Shown in pieces: positions 1-7,236 of a stretch of 11,590 nt of DNA; the stretch's first letter is position 1, and every line of letters begins with the position of its first letter. Made by a program: the position numbers and the translations under genes. Location: NCBI GenBank assembly GCA_958430865.1, contig CAUDNR010000418.1:20372-31961 (forward strand), read 5' to 3'. The notes below the pieces were generated by a model, which saw only the letters and a program-made list of their open reading frames with translations, was not told the origin of the DNA and made no database searches. Source of the stretch: Entrophospora sp. SA101. Taxonomy: Eukaryota > Glomeromycota > Glomeromycetes > Entrophosporales > Entrophosporaceae.

Positions 1-2
<2 letters not shown>

Positions 3-76
<74 letters not shown>

Positions 77-108
77 GCAACAACAACAACAACAACAGCA
101 ACAACAGC

Positions 109-148
<40 letters not shown>

Positions 149-227
149 GCAACAACAGCAACAACAACAGCAACAACAGCAGCAGCAGCAGCAGCAGCAA
201 CAACAACAACAACAACAACAACAACAA
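3..227 (+). repeat. CAA/CAG trinucleotide repeat (75 uninterrupted Gln codons)
   Basis: Every triplet from 3 to 227 is CAA or CAG. About 62 are CAA and 13 are CAG, with a pure run of seven CAG codons at 177-197. The array reaches the window edge, so its true length is unknown. It is coding in the + frame. Confidence 0.95.
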
Positions 228-644
228 AATCAATCAAATAATAATATACCTCCTACACCTAATCCATCGCCACCCTCTAAAACTACTAATAGAGATAAAT
301 CAGATAATAATAGTATCAATGATATCAATATCAGTAATAATAATAATATTAATGGTACAGATAATAATAACGCACAGTCTTTACCATTGTCATCTACTAA
401 TGATATTTCAACATCATCACCATCAATATCAAATAATAACATTTTAAAATCAGAATCACCAAAACCAATAAAACTACTGAACCAACGTATTTATTTATTT
501 ATATTTTTATTTTACAGAGTTTATGGTAATTTCATTAGTTATTAATAATAAATTTTGGTTTTTTTTTTAGCAAAGAGGACATCAGGAGATTCCACACCAA
601 AGATAAATAAAACAGTAACAAAGAAAAGGAAGACAACAAGATGA
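3..644 (+). CDS. Polyglutamine, Asn/Ser-rich protein with basic C-terminus (5'-partial, two exons seen)
   Basis: The gene runs in from beyond the left edge. The frame opens with 75 consecutive glutamine codons (3-227), then an Asn/Ser/Pro-rich stretch with runs such as NNNN and a PPTPNPSPPS segment. Read straight through, it stops at 541-543 after an AT-rich, intron-like tail. A GT..AG intron at 487-570 (84 nt, T-rich acceptor) removes that tail. The joined frame gives 24 more residues rich in Lys, Arg and Thr, with a KKRK cluster, and stops at TGA 642-644. The basic end resembles a nuclear localisation signal, and long Q/N tracts are common in eukaryotic transcription and chromatin proteins, so a nuclear regulatory role is a guess. 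No folded domain is visible; the N-terminal part, which would identify the family, lies outside. The alternative acceptor at 517 would leave a 31-nt intron and is less likely. Confident as a coding end; function unknown. Confidence 0.72.
487..570 (+). other. Intron, 84 nt, in the polyglutamine gene
   Basis: The donor is GTATTT after the CAA C of codon phase 1. The acceptor is a run of T followed by AG at 569-570. Removing it replaces a short AT-rich tail with a Lys/Arg-rich open frame, which supports the splice. Confidence 0.7.
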
Positions 645-688
645 AGAAATTAATCAATTGTTAATTATTATTTATATACATATATATA

Positions 689-694
689 AATAAA
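689..694 (+). promoter_or_regulatory. Candidate polyadenylation signal AATAAA
   Basis: The hexamer lies 45 nt downstream of the TGA of the polyglutamine gene. The surrounding DNA is very AT-rich, so chance occurrence is possible. Confidence 0.35.
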
Positions 695-913
695 TATCAT
701 ATTCTTTCTTTCATTCTTCCTCTGCCTCTTGGTTCATTTTTTCTTCCGTCTCCATCATTGCATCCATCTACCTTCTTACACTAATCGCTTTATAGGATTT
801 TTTCTATAAAAGAAAAAAATTATTCACTCCAAAAAAAATAAGTTGATTTTTTTGCTACTTTATCTATATTAATTATTAATAAAAAAGAAAAATTATAAAG
901 TATATATACATAT

Positions 914-938
914 ATTTATTTATTTATTTATTTATTTA
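914..938. repeat. (ATTT)6 microsatellite
   Basis: Perfect tetranucleotide array of ATTT repeats in the intergenic region. Confidence 0.9.
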
Positions 939-1716
939 TAGTGAAGAGAGGGATATTAATATGTATTTAAATCAAAAAATTAATTCCCTCTTTTTATTTT
1001 TCTATTATTTTTTTTTAATGGTTAATATAGATTACTTTTGTACATTCTTTTTTTCCTTATTTTATTCCGGGTATCATGTATTGCATACAACTAATTAAAA
1101 AGCAAAGGATGAAAGGGATACATGTTATATAGAAGCAAGATTATTATTAGCAAATCATTTATTTATATATTAATTAAAATGAGAAAAAAATTAAACATAT
1201 ATATTTATATTTAAAACTTGTATAATAATATTAATAAATATTTTACCCAAGCATAAAATTCTATGACGATAATGATGACGATTAAGTTATTATTATTATA
1301 ACAATAGCGATTGATTACAATGTAAATGTTAATTATATAATAAGATTCTTCATTCGTTCGTTCGTTTTTTGCGAGAATATATTAAAGGGATTTATTAGAA
1401 ATAACTGATGTTAGTAGTATTAACAGTATGCATGTATTTAACAAGTAAGATTACACTATTAAAACCGTTATTGCTGAAACAAGATGGCTTAAAATAAGCA
1501 TGAAATATGGAGAAAAAAAATGATAATTCATACAATTTTTGAAGAATTAACATATATTTTTAGTATAAGTGAAGTCGGTTAATAATCTCCATACAAATTT
1601 CTAAATTTGTTAATAGATTTCCGCATTACCTTCTGGTTATAGAAATAAAATCACCAATTTAGGTAGTAAACGGCTAACATCACTAATACAGTAGCCAAAC
1701 TACTACAAAATTATTG

Positions 1717-2001
1717 AATGTGCGCGAATTAAGGGTAGGACAGGGTGATCCGGCTACGGGAGTTGGACGAGTTACAGCCATCGATGTGGCAACTCACACT
1801 ATTACTTATGTTTCGCACGGAGTTACTACCGTGGGGGTTGATTTATTAGCCCATAACAAAGCCCATGTGGATAGAGCTCACTAATTATGAGCCCGAATTA
1901 ATAATCCGGCAACTACTGGTGCTCAATTAGCAGATGGCGGAGCGATTGATACTGATATTCAAGCATACTTGACATCCAATTTCAAAATAAATAAGGTGTG
2001 A
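1717..2001 (+). pseudogene. Decayed, foreign-looking reading frame (bacterial- or phage-like composition)
   Basis: In one frame this stretch reads 55 codons without a stop (1717-1881), meets TAA (1882-1884) and TGA (1888-1890), then reads another 36 codons to a TGA at 1999-2001. The residues look like real protein: rich in Gly, Val, Ala, Thr and Asp, including VRELRVGQGDPATG, YVSHGVTTVGVDLLAHN and TTGAQLADGGAIDTD. A piece in a second frame just upstream (TNTVAKLL, near 1682-1705) seems to belong to it across a 1-nt shift. By hand count G+C is 48% over 1741-1860 (57% over 1741-1800), against clearly AT-rich flanks. It has no start and no introns. Its style recalls prokaryotic or phage structural proteins, but I do not recognise the family. 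Transfer from an endobacterium or its phage is a hypothesis; a degenerate transposon-borne gene is the main alternative. Confidence 0.45.
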
Positions 2002-2102
2002 AGTTATTATGTACCTTTATTTAATATCATTATAAATAATTAATTTCATTTCCCAAGATATTTTATATAATATCCAAATAAATAAAATAAGATAAATAAC
2101 TA

Positions 2103-3506
2103 TTAGATATCTAATTCAATCTGTTGAGAATCTAAAAAAAATATTCATCACAAGAGTGGAATATTAATAAATATTATAAAATTTGAAAAAAGAAAATAAT
2201 CAGTGATAATTACCATTATTATCTCCAATAATTGTCACTTTATTGGAATTCACAGGTTGGGGAAGGTTTGTAAATTTTAATAATCTGCTAGTATAAACAG
2301 CATTTGGATGAATTACTGCAGTAATAATTGATGGATCAAATTTTATTTCATCCATTTCATCAAACTCTTTTCTAATTGATTCATAATCTCCAAAATTCTG
2401 ATAATCTAATGAATCATACCAAATCTTAATAGTATTATAAATTTCATTAGCAGTTGGACGTTTATCTGGATTGGCATCCATGCATTTGAATGCTAGTTTA
2501 ATATAGAATTTTGGTGTGTTGTTTGAAAATCCAGGTCTTATACCTTCACATATTTTCATTGCAAGATCAAAATCATGTGCCAAATTATTAAATGGTTGTT
2601 GGCCAGCTGAAATTACAGACATCAGAACTCCAAAACTATATATGTCTGATGCTGTTGTGTATGTTTTCCCCTTCAAAACTTCTGGTGCAACATATGGTAG
2701 CACTCCAAATATATCATTTTTGTTTGATGATGATGTTTGACTAGCTGGGCATGATAATCCTAAGTCTGCAATATATGAAGCAATATGAAATTGAAGAATA
2801 TTACCACTATGAAGATCACGATGAATAATTTCTTCTTTATGAATATCTTTTAAACCAAAAATAATATCTTGAAGAATTTTAATTTTGTCTTCCCATTTTA
2901 AATTTTTAAAATTTTCTGTTAAATAATTTTGAAGACCTCCACTTTCCATATGTTGCATTACAAATATATATTCTTTTGTAATTGGATCTTGTGTTAATCC
3001 ATAAATATGGATTATTTCTACTTTATCATGAAACTTCATATAATTTTTGAACTAAAATAACAAATAATATACTTAATCACAACAATAAGAGTCAAAAAAA
3101 TCTGAAACTAGTATTAATAAAATAATTTACCTCATTAAGAAATTCATCAGAAATATTCTGTGAATTGTGTAGTTTTTTTAATGCCACAATTCTATCTATA
3201 CTGTATCTTCTTTTATTTTCAGCATATTTACTACCATTTAACCAAGTGGCTTTATATATAGTTGCAAAACCACCTTCACCTATCTTTTCAATATTTGTTA
3301 TATCATTATAAGGAATCCATTGAAGATAATAATGATTACTATATTCAGTTGCTTTAAGCTGTGTACTTTTTTAATCAACTCATCTAATGTTTCATTACCA
3401 CTAGTCCATCCTTCAGTTAATAATTTTGGATCACATGATTGACACCATGCCTGATTAGTATTGTATCCATTGCAAATTGGACATTCCCCATAATCTTTGT
3501 TTCTTT
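2103..3506 (-). CDS. Cys4 module + TKL-like protein kinase, catalytic motifs intact, 2-nt frameshift in the linker (tandem unit B)
   Basis: Three minus-strand exons are supported: 3506-3131, 3051-2214 and 2131-2103. Order: a Cys4 module (C-x2-C, then C-x2-C in AWCQSC), the GWTSGN motif, then a kinase domain with glycine loop GEGGFATIY, VALKK lysine, catalytic loop HRDLHSGN, DLG in place of DFG, APE, and the subdomain IX block DIYSFGVLM. The last exon gives a short DSQQIELDI tail, replacing the read-through stop at 2200-2202. It should phosphorylate Ser/Thr or Tyr; this expanded fungal family is probably cytosolic, and its substrates are unknown. The Cys4 exon and the N-lobe are in different frames: a T6 run at 3367-3372 (A6 in sense) is A4 in the sister unit, so two extra bases break the frame. 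Either this is a pseudogene lesion or a homopolymer error. No own start codon is convincing; its first exon follows an acceptor that joins unit A. Confidence 0.8.
2132..2213 (-). other. Last intron of kinase unit B (82 nt)
   Basis: The donor GTAATT follows ...AATAATG and the acceptor is a T-rich tract ending TTTAG. It joins in phase 1 to a 29-nt exon that ends in TAA. Without splicing the frame stops 12 nt past the donor. Confidence 0.6.
3052..3130 (-). other. Intron in kinase unit B (79 nt)
   Basis: The donor GTAAAT follows FLNE and the acceptor TTTTAG precedes FKNYMKF. It sits at the same place as the 79-nt intron of unit A (4358-4436), in phase 0. Confidence 0.85.
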
Positions 3507-3573
3507 CTAATAAATTATAAATTTTAAAATTAAATAAAATGAAAATAATCAATAGTTAAATGTTAATAATTAC
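3507..3573 (-). other. Intron joining unit A to unit B (67 nt)
   Basis: The donor GTAATTATT follows ...TATAATG, the same donor that precedes the last intron of unit B. The acceptor ATTTATTAG precedes the exon encoding ERNKDYGECPIC. The phase is 1 on both sides and the join codes Glu, so the fusion reads in frame. Confidence 0.55.
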
Positions 3574-4898
3574 CATTATAAAATTTCACAGGTTGGGAAA
3601 GACTTGTAAATTCAAATTTTATTTTATACATTTTATCAAACTCTTTTCTAATTGATTCTAATTCATCCTGCTGTTCTTTTGAATATCCACTCAAATTATT
3701 TATTACAAATGAATCATCCCAAAATTTAATAATTTCATGGACTTCACTAGCAGATGGACGTTGATCTGGGTCAGTATCCATGCATTTTAATGCTAGTTCA
3801 ATATAGAATTTTGGTGTGTTGTTTGAGAATCCAGGTCTTTCACCTTCACATATTTTCATTGCAAGAATAATATCATGTGCCAAATCATCAAATGGTTGTT
3901 GGCCAGTTGATAATACAGACATCAGAACCCCAAAACTGTATACATCTAATGCCATTGTATATGATTTCCCCCTTAAAAATTCTGGTGGCATATATGGTAT
4001 TACTACATATGTATTTTTTTTGTTTGATGTTTGACTAGCTGGACATGATAATTCTAAGCCTGTAATGTATGACTTAAACATATTTTCTTTAGATTGAAGA
4101 AGAATGCTGCCACTACGAAGGCTATGATGAATAATTCCTTTTTCATGAATACCTTTTAAACCAAAAATAATATTTTGAAGAATTTTAATTTTGTCTTCCC
4201 ATTTTAAATTTTTAAAATTTTTTGTTAAATAATTTTGAAGACTTCCATCTTCCATATGTTGTATTACAAATATATATTCTTTTGTAATTGGATCTTGTGT
4301 TAATCCATAAAGATGAATTATTTCTACTTTATCATGAAACTTTATATAATTTTTGAACTAAATAACAAATAATATACTTAATTGCAACAATAAGAAAAAA
4401 AAATCTGAAGATAAATAGAAAAATAAAATAATTTACCTCATTAAGAAATCCATCAGAAATGTTCCGTGAATTGCGTATTTTTTTTAATGCCACAATTCTA
4501 TCTCTACTGTATCTTTTATTTTCAGCATCAGCATATTTATCACCATTTAACCAAGTAGCTTTGTATCTAATTGCAAAAAGACTTTCACCTGTCTCTTCAA
4601 TATTTGTTAAATCATTGTAAGAAACCCATTGAAGATAAGATTCATTACTATACTTGGTTGATTTAAGCTGTGTGCTTTTAATCAACACATCTAATGTTTC
4701 ATTACCACTAGTCCATCCTTCAGTTAATAACTTTGGATCACATGATTGACACCATGCCTGATTAGTATTATATCTATTGCAGGTTGGACATTCCCCATAA
4801 CGTCCTTCTCTAATATATGAATAATATGAATATTCATCATCATTTTTGTGAGTGGAAGTATCATCAGGATGTCTATTTTCATTTAAAGCATTTTCCAT
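3574..4898 (-). CDS. Cys4 module + TKL-like pseudokinase (tandem unit A)
   Basis: Exon 1 is 4898-4437 (154 codons from ATG) and exon 2 is 4357-3574, joined across a 79-nt GT..AG intron. Residues 37, 40, 50 and 53 are the Cys4 module, followed by GWTSGN near 61-66 and a kinase fold closely matching unit B. The catalytic apparatus is lost: the glycine loop reads GESLFAIRY, the HRD motif is HHS (residues 231-233), the metal-binding Asn is Ser 238, the DFG aspartate is Gly 254, and APE is PPE. The VALKK lysine (139) remains. By family knowledge such a protein would be a pseudokinase acting as scaffold or allosteric partner. Compared with unit B it lacks about 20 codons near the C-terminus, including the YTSRLL segment. 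It either stops at TAA 3563-3565 or, by splicing 3573-3507, continues in frame into unit B. The start ATG at 4898 is the first after an AT-rich upstream region. Confidence 0.82.
4358..4436 (-). other. Intron in kinase unit A (79 nt)
   Basis: The donor GTAAAT follows FLNE and the acceptor AG precedes FKNYIKF. Position, phase and length match the intron of unit B, as expected after duplication. Confidence 0.85.
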
Positions 4899-5224
4899 TT
4901 TTAAAAATTTATTATAAAAAATTCTTTTCTAAAAAATGTTTTTTTTAGCCACAAATGTACAGTATATCACATGAACATAAAATAATAAATTTTTTACAGC
5001 CGAGACATAATAAACAAATATTATTACAGTCTGACAAATTAAAAATATTTGTCACGGCGGATTTTATTAATAAACTTGCATCACAGTGTTAACAATTTTT
5101 GATGGTGATCTCTCTATATATCTACTACAGCAAATTTAAGATTATATAAAATTATCCAAATTACTAAAGTTGATAAACAAAAAATTTTTTTTTCCACGAT
5201 TAATAATACTATTATTTATTATTC
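4899..5224. other. Upstream region of the kinase locus
   Basis: No reading frame is seen. The DNA is AT-rich and presumably holds the promoter and 5' UTR of the minus-strand kinase gene. I cannot point to a definite TATA box or operator. Confidence 0.4.
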
Positions 5225-5383
5225 ATGGATTTAATAATAATAAGTAATCATAAAAAAAAGATACAAGAATCTTTTAATGGAACAGAATCACATTTGGAAA
5301 TTAGAAATAAGGTAGAAAATTTGATAGATAAAACAGCTGTACTTGAAAGAGATGATGAAAAGGATGAAAAAAAACAGGAATAG
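5225..5383 (+). CDS. Short charged ORF, 52 aa, function unknown
   Basis: An ATG opens a 52-codon frame ending in TAG. The product is hydrophilic and Lys/Glu/Asp-rich, with a central piece LEIRNKVENLIDKTAVLE that could form an amphipathic helix and an acidic-basic tail (ERDDEKDEKKQE). No known domain is visible. It lies upstream of and divergent from the kinase locus, 326 bp away. In such AT-rich DNA a frame of this size can arise by chance; it could also be a leftover exon of a larger lost gene. Confidence 0.25.
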   Translation: MDLIIISNHKKKIQESFNGTESHLEIRNKVENLIDKTAVLERDDEKDEKKQE

Positions 5384-6178
5384 TTTATCTGAACCCAATT
5401 ATGTATGTTTGGTTTTAATTCATTGATTATTGATAATCAAAATAAAAACATTTATTTACCTAAGCACTGACCATTTTTTAACTCCACATATGTTTGTTTC
5501 CATAAGTGTTAATTTATTTTAACACTGGGATAGAAATTGCCATTTTAAGGTTTAGGGCTGGCATCTTCCTCCCTTTAAACCTTTGCTACTCCAATATTTT
5601 GTATTAGTTTTCATATAAAGATATAATTATCAAATAGAGATTGCTATTACAGGCAACTTTGCCACCACTGCCATGTATATTATATTTTTATTATTGAGTG
5701 ATTATCTCGTGACATGTAAATGACAAATGTACATACTCCTCAAACTAAATCTTCTTGATCAAAATATTATTGTACAATTATGCAAAGGCTATAGACTCAT
5801 CAAAAGCTTTAACTACTATTGCTTAATACTAACAATGAATAGCAACAATAGAAAGTAAACCAGAGTGATATCATTGTGTGAATGGAAATCATGCATGGTC
5901 TTGTAATTTAATTACTCAAAAAAATAGTTGCTTCATAGCAACAAACATGACTTTTGCATACCTAGCCAACATAAAAAAAAAATGAGTATTTGGATTGAGA
6001 ATTAGGACATTTATTTAGCTTGATTTTTTAAATAAAAAAAATTGATGTTGATCATTTAAAGAATTGCAATTAATGTTTGCCTTTTTGTATTGTTCTCATG
6101 CTTCCCAAAAAAATTCAGTCTACTAACAAAGCTCTTTTTGCAGTTTGTTATAATTGCAATTATTTACAATCGTAATAA
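5384..6178. other. AT-rich intergenic DNA
   Basis: No credible gene on either strand. One perfect 8-bp inverted repeat with a 6-base loop (5505-5512 and 5519-5526) is present. Otherwise low-complexity AT-rich sequence. Confidence 0.5.
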
Positions 6179-6191
6179 CAGCAACTTGCAA

Positions 6192-6224
6192 TTTGCATAA
6201 CAATTACAATTACAATTATGCAAA
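6192..6224. repeat. Perfect 9-bp inverted repeat around a CAATTA array
   Basis: TTTGCATAA (6192-6200) and TTATGCAAA (6216-6224) flank a 15-base loop made of CAATTA-like repeats. The right arm overlaps the ATG of the following small ORF. Confidence 0.6.
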
Positions 6225-6346
6225 AATTAATTGCAGAACAAGGAAAACAAGACAGCGGCAAAACAACCATTTACGAACGGATTGTTAAATTGCAAACTGA
6301 CGCAGGAATTACTAGTGAAGACTTACAAAAACTTTTAGAAGCATAA
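6218..6346 (+). CDS. Small 42-aa ORF of bacterial appearance
   Basis: ATG at 6218 to TAA at 6344-6346; the frame is open upstream only to 6179. The product is helical and balanced in composition, unlike the surrounding AT-rich translations, and ends ITSEDLQKLLEA. Residues 9-16 (GKQDSGKT) match the Walker A pattern GxxxxGK[ST] literally, but there is no room for a nucleotide-binding domain, so this may be chance. It could be the C-terminal scrap of a longer protein. Together with the frame at about 1717 it may mark bacterial or phage DNA inside a fungal genome. Family not recognised. Confidence 0.35.
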   Translation: MQKLIAEQGKQDSGKTTIYERIVKLQTDAGITSEDLQKLLEA

Positions 6347-6426
6347 ATTACTCCTTTTTAAGAAATCAAATGGCAAGAATCTTCACGATCAACTCGAAAT
6401 CTTAAAATGAAAATAAAAGTTGGGTG

Positions 6427-6669
6427 TAAGCATGTTAGCCGAAATTGCCTCTCTTAATAAATGATCATCACTGAATCCGAAATGCCAAAATAGTTGCCGA
6501 AATCAATTTTATTACTTGTCAAAATTATATCTCGAATTATTTGAATACTTTAACTCAATACTGAAATTCTGGGTAGTTTTTTTATGTCTATTGATATAAA
6601 GAATATTGTAAATCCAAAATTGCTTGCCAAAACTAATTTTTTCAAAAACAATTTCGGCCAACATCCTTA
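6427..6669. mobile_element. MITE-like element with 21-bp terminal inverted repeats
   Basis: TAAGCATGTTAGCCGAAATTG at 6427-6447 and the reverse complement of 6649-6669 match at 19 of 21 bases. The element is about 243 bp, AT-rich, and has no transposase. Two further CCGAAAT motifs lie inside (near 6478 and 6497). No clear target-site duplication was found, so a simple diverged inverted repeat is possible. Confidence 0.45.
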
Positions 6670-6716
6670 GTTGGGTGGTACCATTTTCATTCATTGTGTT
6701 TAAAATAATATTCACA

Positions 6717-7031
6717 CTAGGTTTTTTCATAATTGTCCAGATTCATACCGATGTCTATCTCTTTGAGAACGTATCTGATTTCTTTGGTATTAGCCTCGCC
6801 CGTATTCCCATTCTCTTTATATTATCGCATTTTCATAAACGAAGGAATTCCCATTAATTTTTGATGTGAGAGATTCAAGTCTCTCGTTTAATCCATAATT
6901 TGATCTTCTGCAACCCTCCTCTTCAAGTATATAAGCATGTACTTACCTCCATTAAGTTCCTTGACAGTTACTTCTTTGTAAAATTCAGAAGAAAGGTCAT
7001 AACAAAATTCTACGGGATCTTGGAGGTATAA
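6717..7031 (-). pseudogene. Decayed gene remnant in three frames
   Basis: Three consecutive minus-strand pieces look like coding sequence but sit in different frames. The first (7031-6888) contains DPVEFCYDLSSEFYKEVTV. The second (6906-6817) contains NERLESLTSKINGNSFVY. The third (6818-6717) contains EANTKEIRYVLKEIDIGM. Each ends at a stop. A consensus donor GTAAGT after KELNGG and a TTGCAG acceptor 39 nt on hint at an old intron, though the phases do not match. The family is not recognised. It lies upstream of the SAM-domain gene and points the other way. Confidence 0.4.
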
Positions 7032-7191
7032 AAATAATTGATTTTTTTATCGTTATCAATAATGCATAATCAATCTGCAACATGGAAGCTCATGGAAATT
7101 TTGCATTTGTGTGTGACAGCCCGGTTAATTTGATTACAAACTCATGTTACATAGATAACCCCTTAATATTAATATTCACAAATAAAATTAC

Positions 7192-7209
7192 TATATATAT
7201 ATATATATA
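7192..7209. repeat. (TA)9 tract upstream of the SAM-domain gene
   Basis: Nine TA repeats end 27 bp before the ATG at 7237. They could supply a TATA-like element or part of the 5' UTR, but could also be a plain microsatellite. Confidence 0.6.
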
Positions 7210-7236
7210 CTAATCATTTTTTTCAAAACAAAACAA

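Larger units (their letters stand above)
645..1715. other. AT-rich non-coding region with 3' UTR and microsatellites
   Basis: No credible reading frame is seen on either strand. The first part is probably the 3' UTR of the polyglutamine gene: an AATAAA-type polyadenylation signal lies at 689-694, about 45 nt after the stop. An (ATTT)6 microsatellite sits at 914-938 and a short TTCG repeat at about 1348-1365. The rest is low-complexity AT-rich sequence. Confidence 0.6.
2103..4898 (-). other. Candidate single transcript: pseudokinase-kinase fusion
   Basis: Five exons (4898-4437, 4357-3574, 3506-3131, 3051-2214, 2131-2103) carry proper GT..AG borders and matching phases. Their summed length is 2489 nt, which becomes 2487 (828 residues plus stop) once the two extra bases of the A6 run are discounted. 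The architecture would be Cys4, pseudokinase, Cys4, kinase. Two separate genes remain possible, but unit B then lacks a good start and unit A lacks its usual last exon. Confidence 0.5.

Noticed and set aside
230..442. 70-codon minus-strand frame opposite the Asn-rich region
   Set aside because: It is the antisense of the Asn/Ser codons and reads as a Leu/Ile run; the plus frame is clearly the coding one.
2516..2740. Plus-strand frame inside kinase unit B
   Set aside because: Shadow of the kinase C-lobe; the matching shadow occurs at the same place in unit A (3816-4034).
3298..3552. Start of unit B at the ATG of 3552
   Set aside because: Its first 17 or so codons are hydrophobic AT-rich intron sequence before a good acceptor at 3507-3508, and its end is past the frameshift.
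6512..6730. 72-codon minus-strand frame across the inverted-repeat element
   Set aside because: It crosses the right arm of the repeat, has no domain and its composition follows the local AT bias.
6624..6857. 77-codon plus-strand frame rich in Phe and Ile
   Set aside because: It is antisense to the decayed remnant, which has the more protein-like composition.
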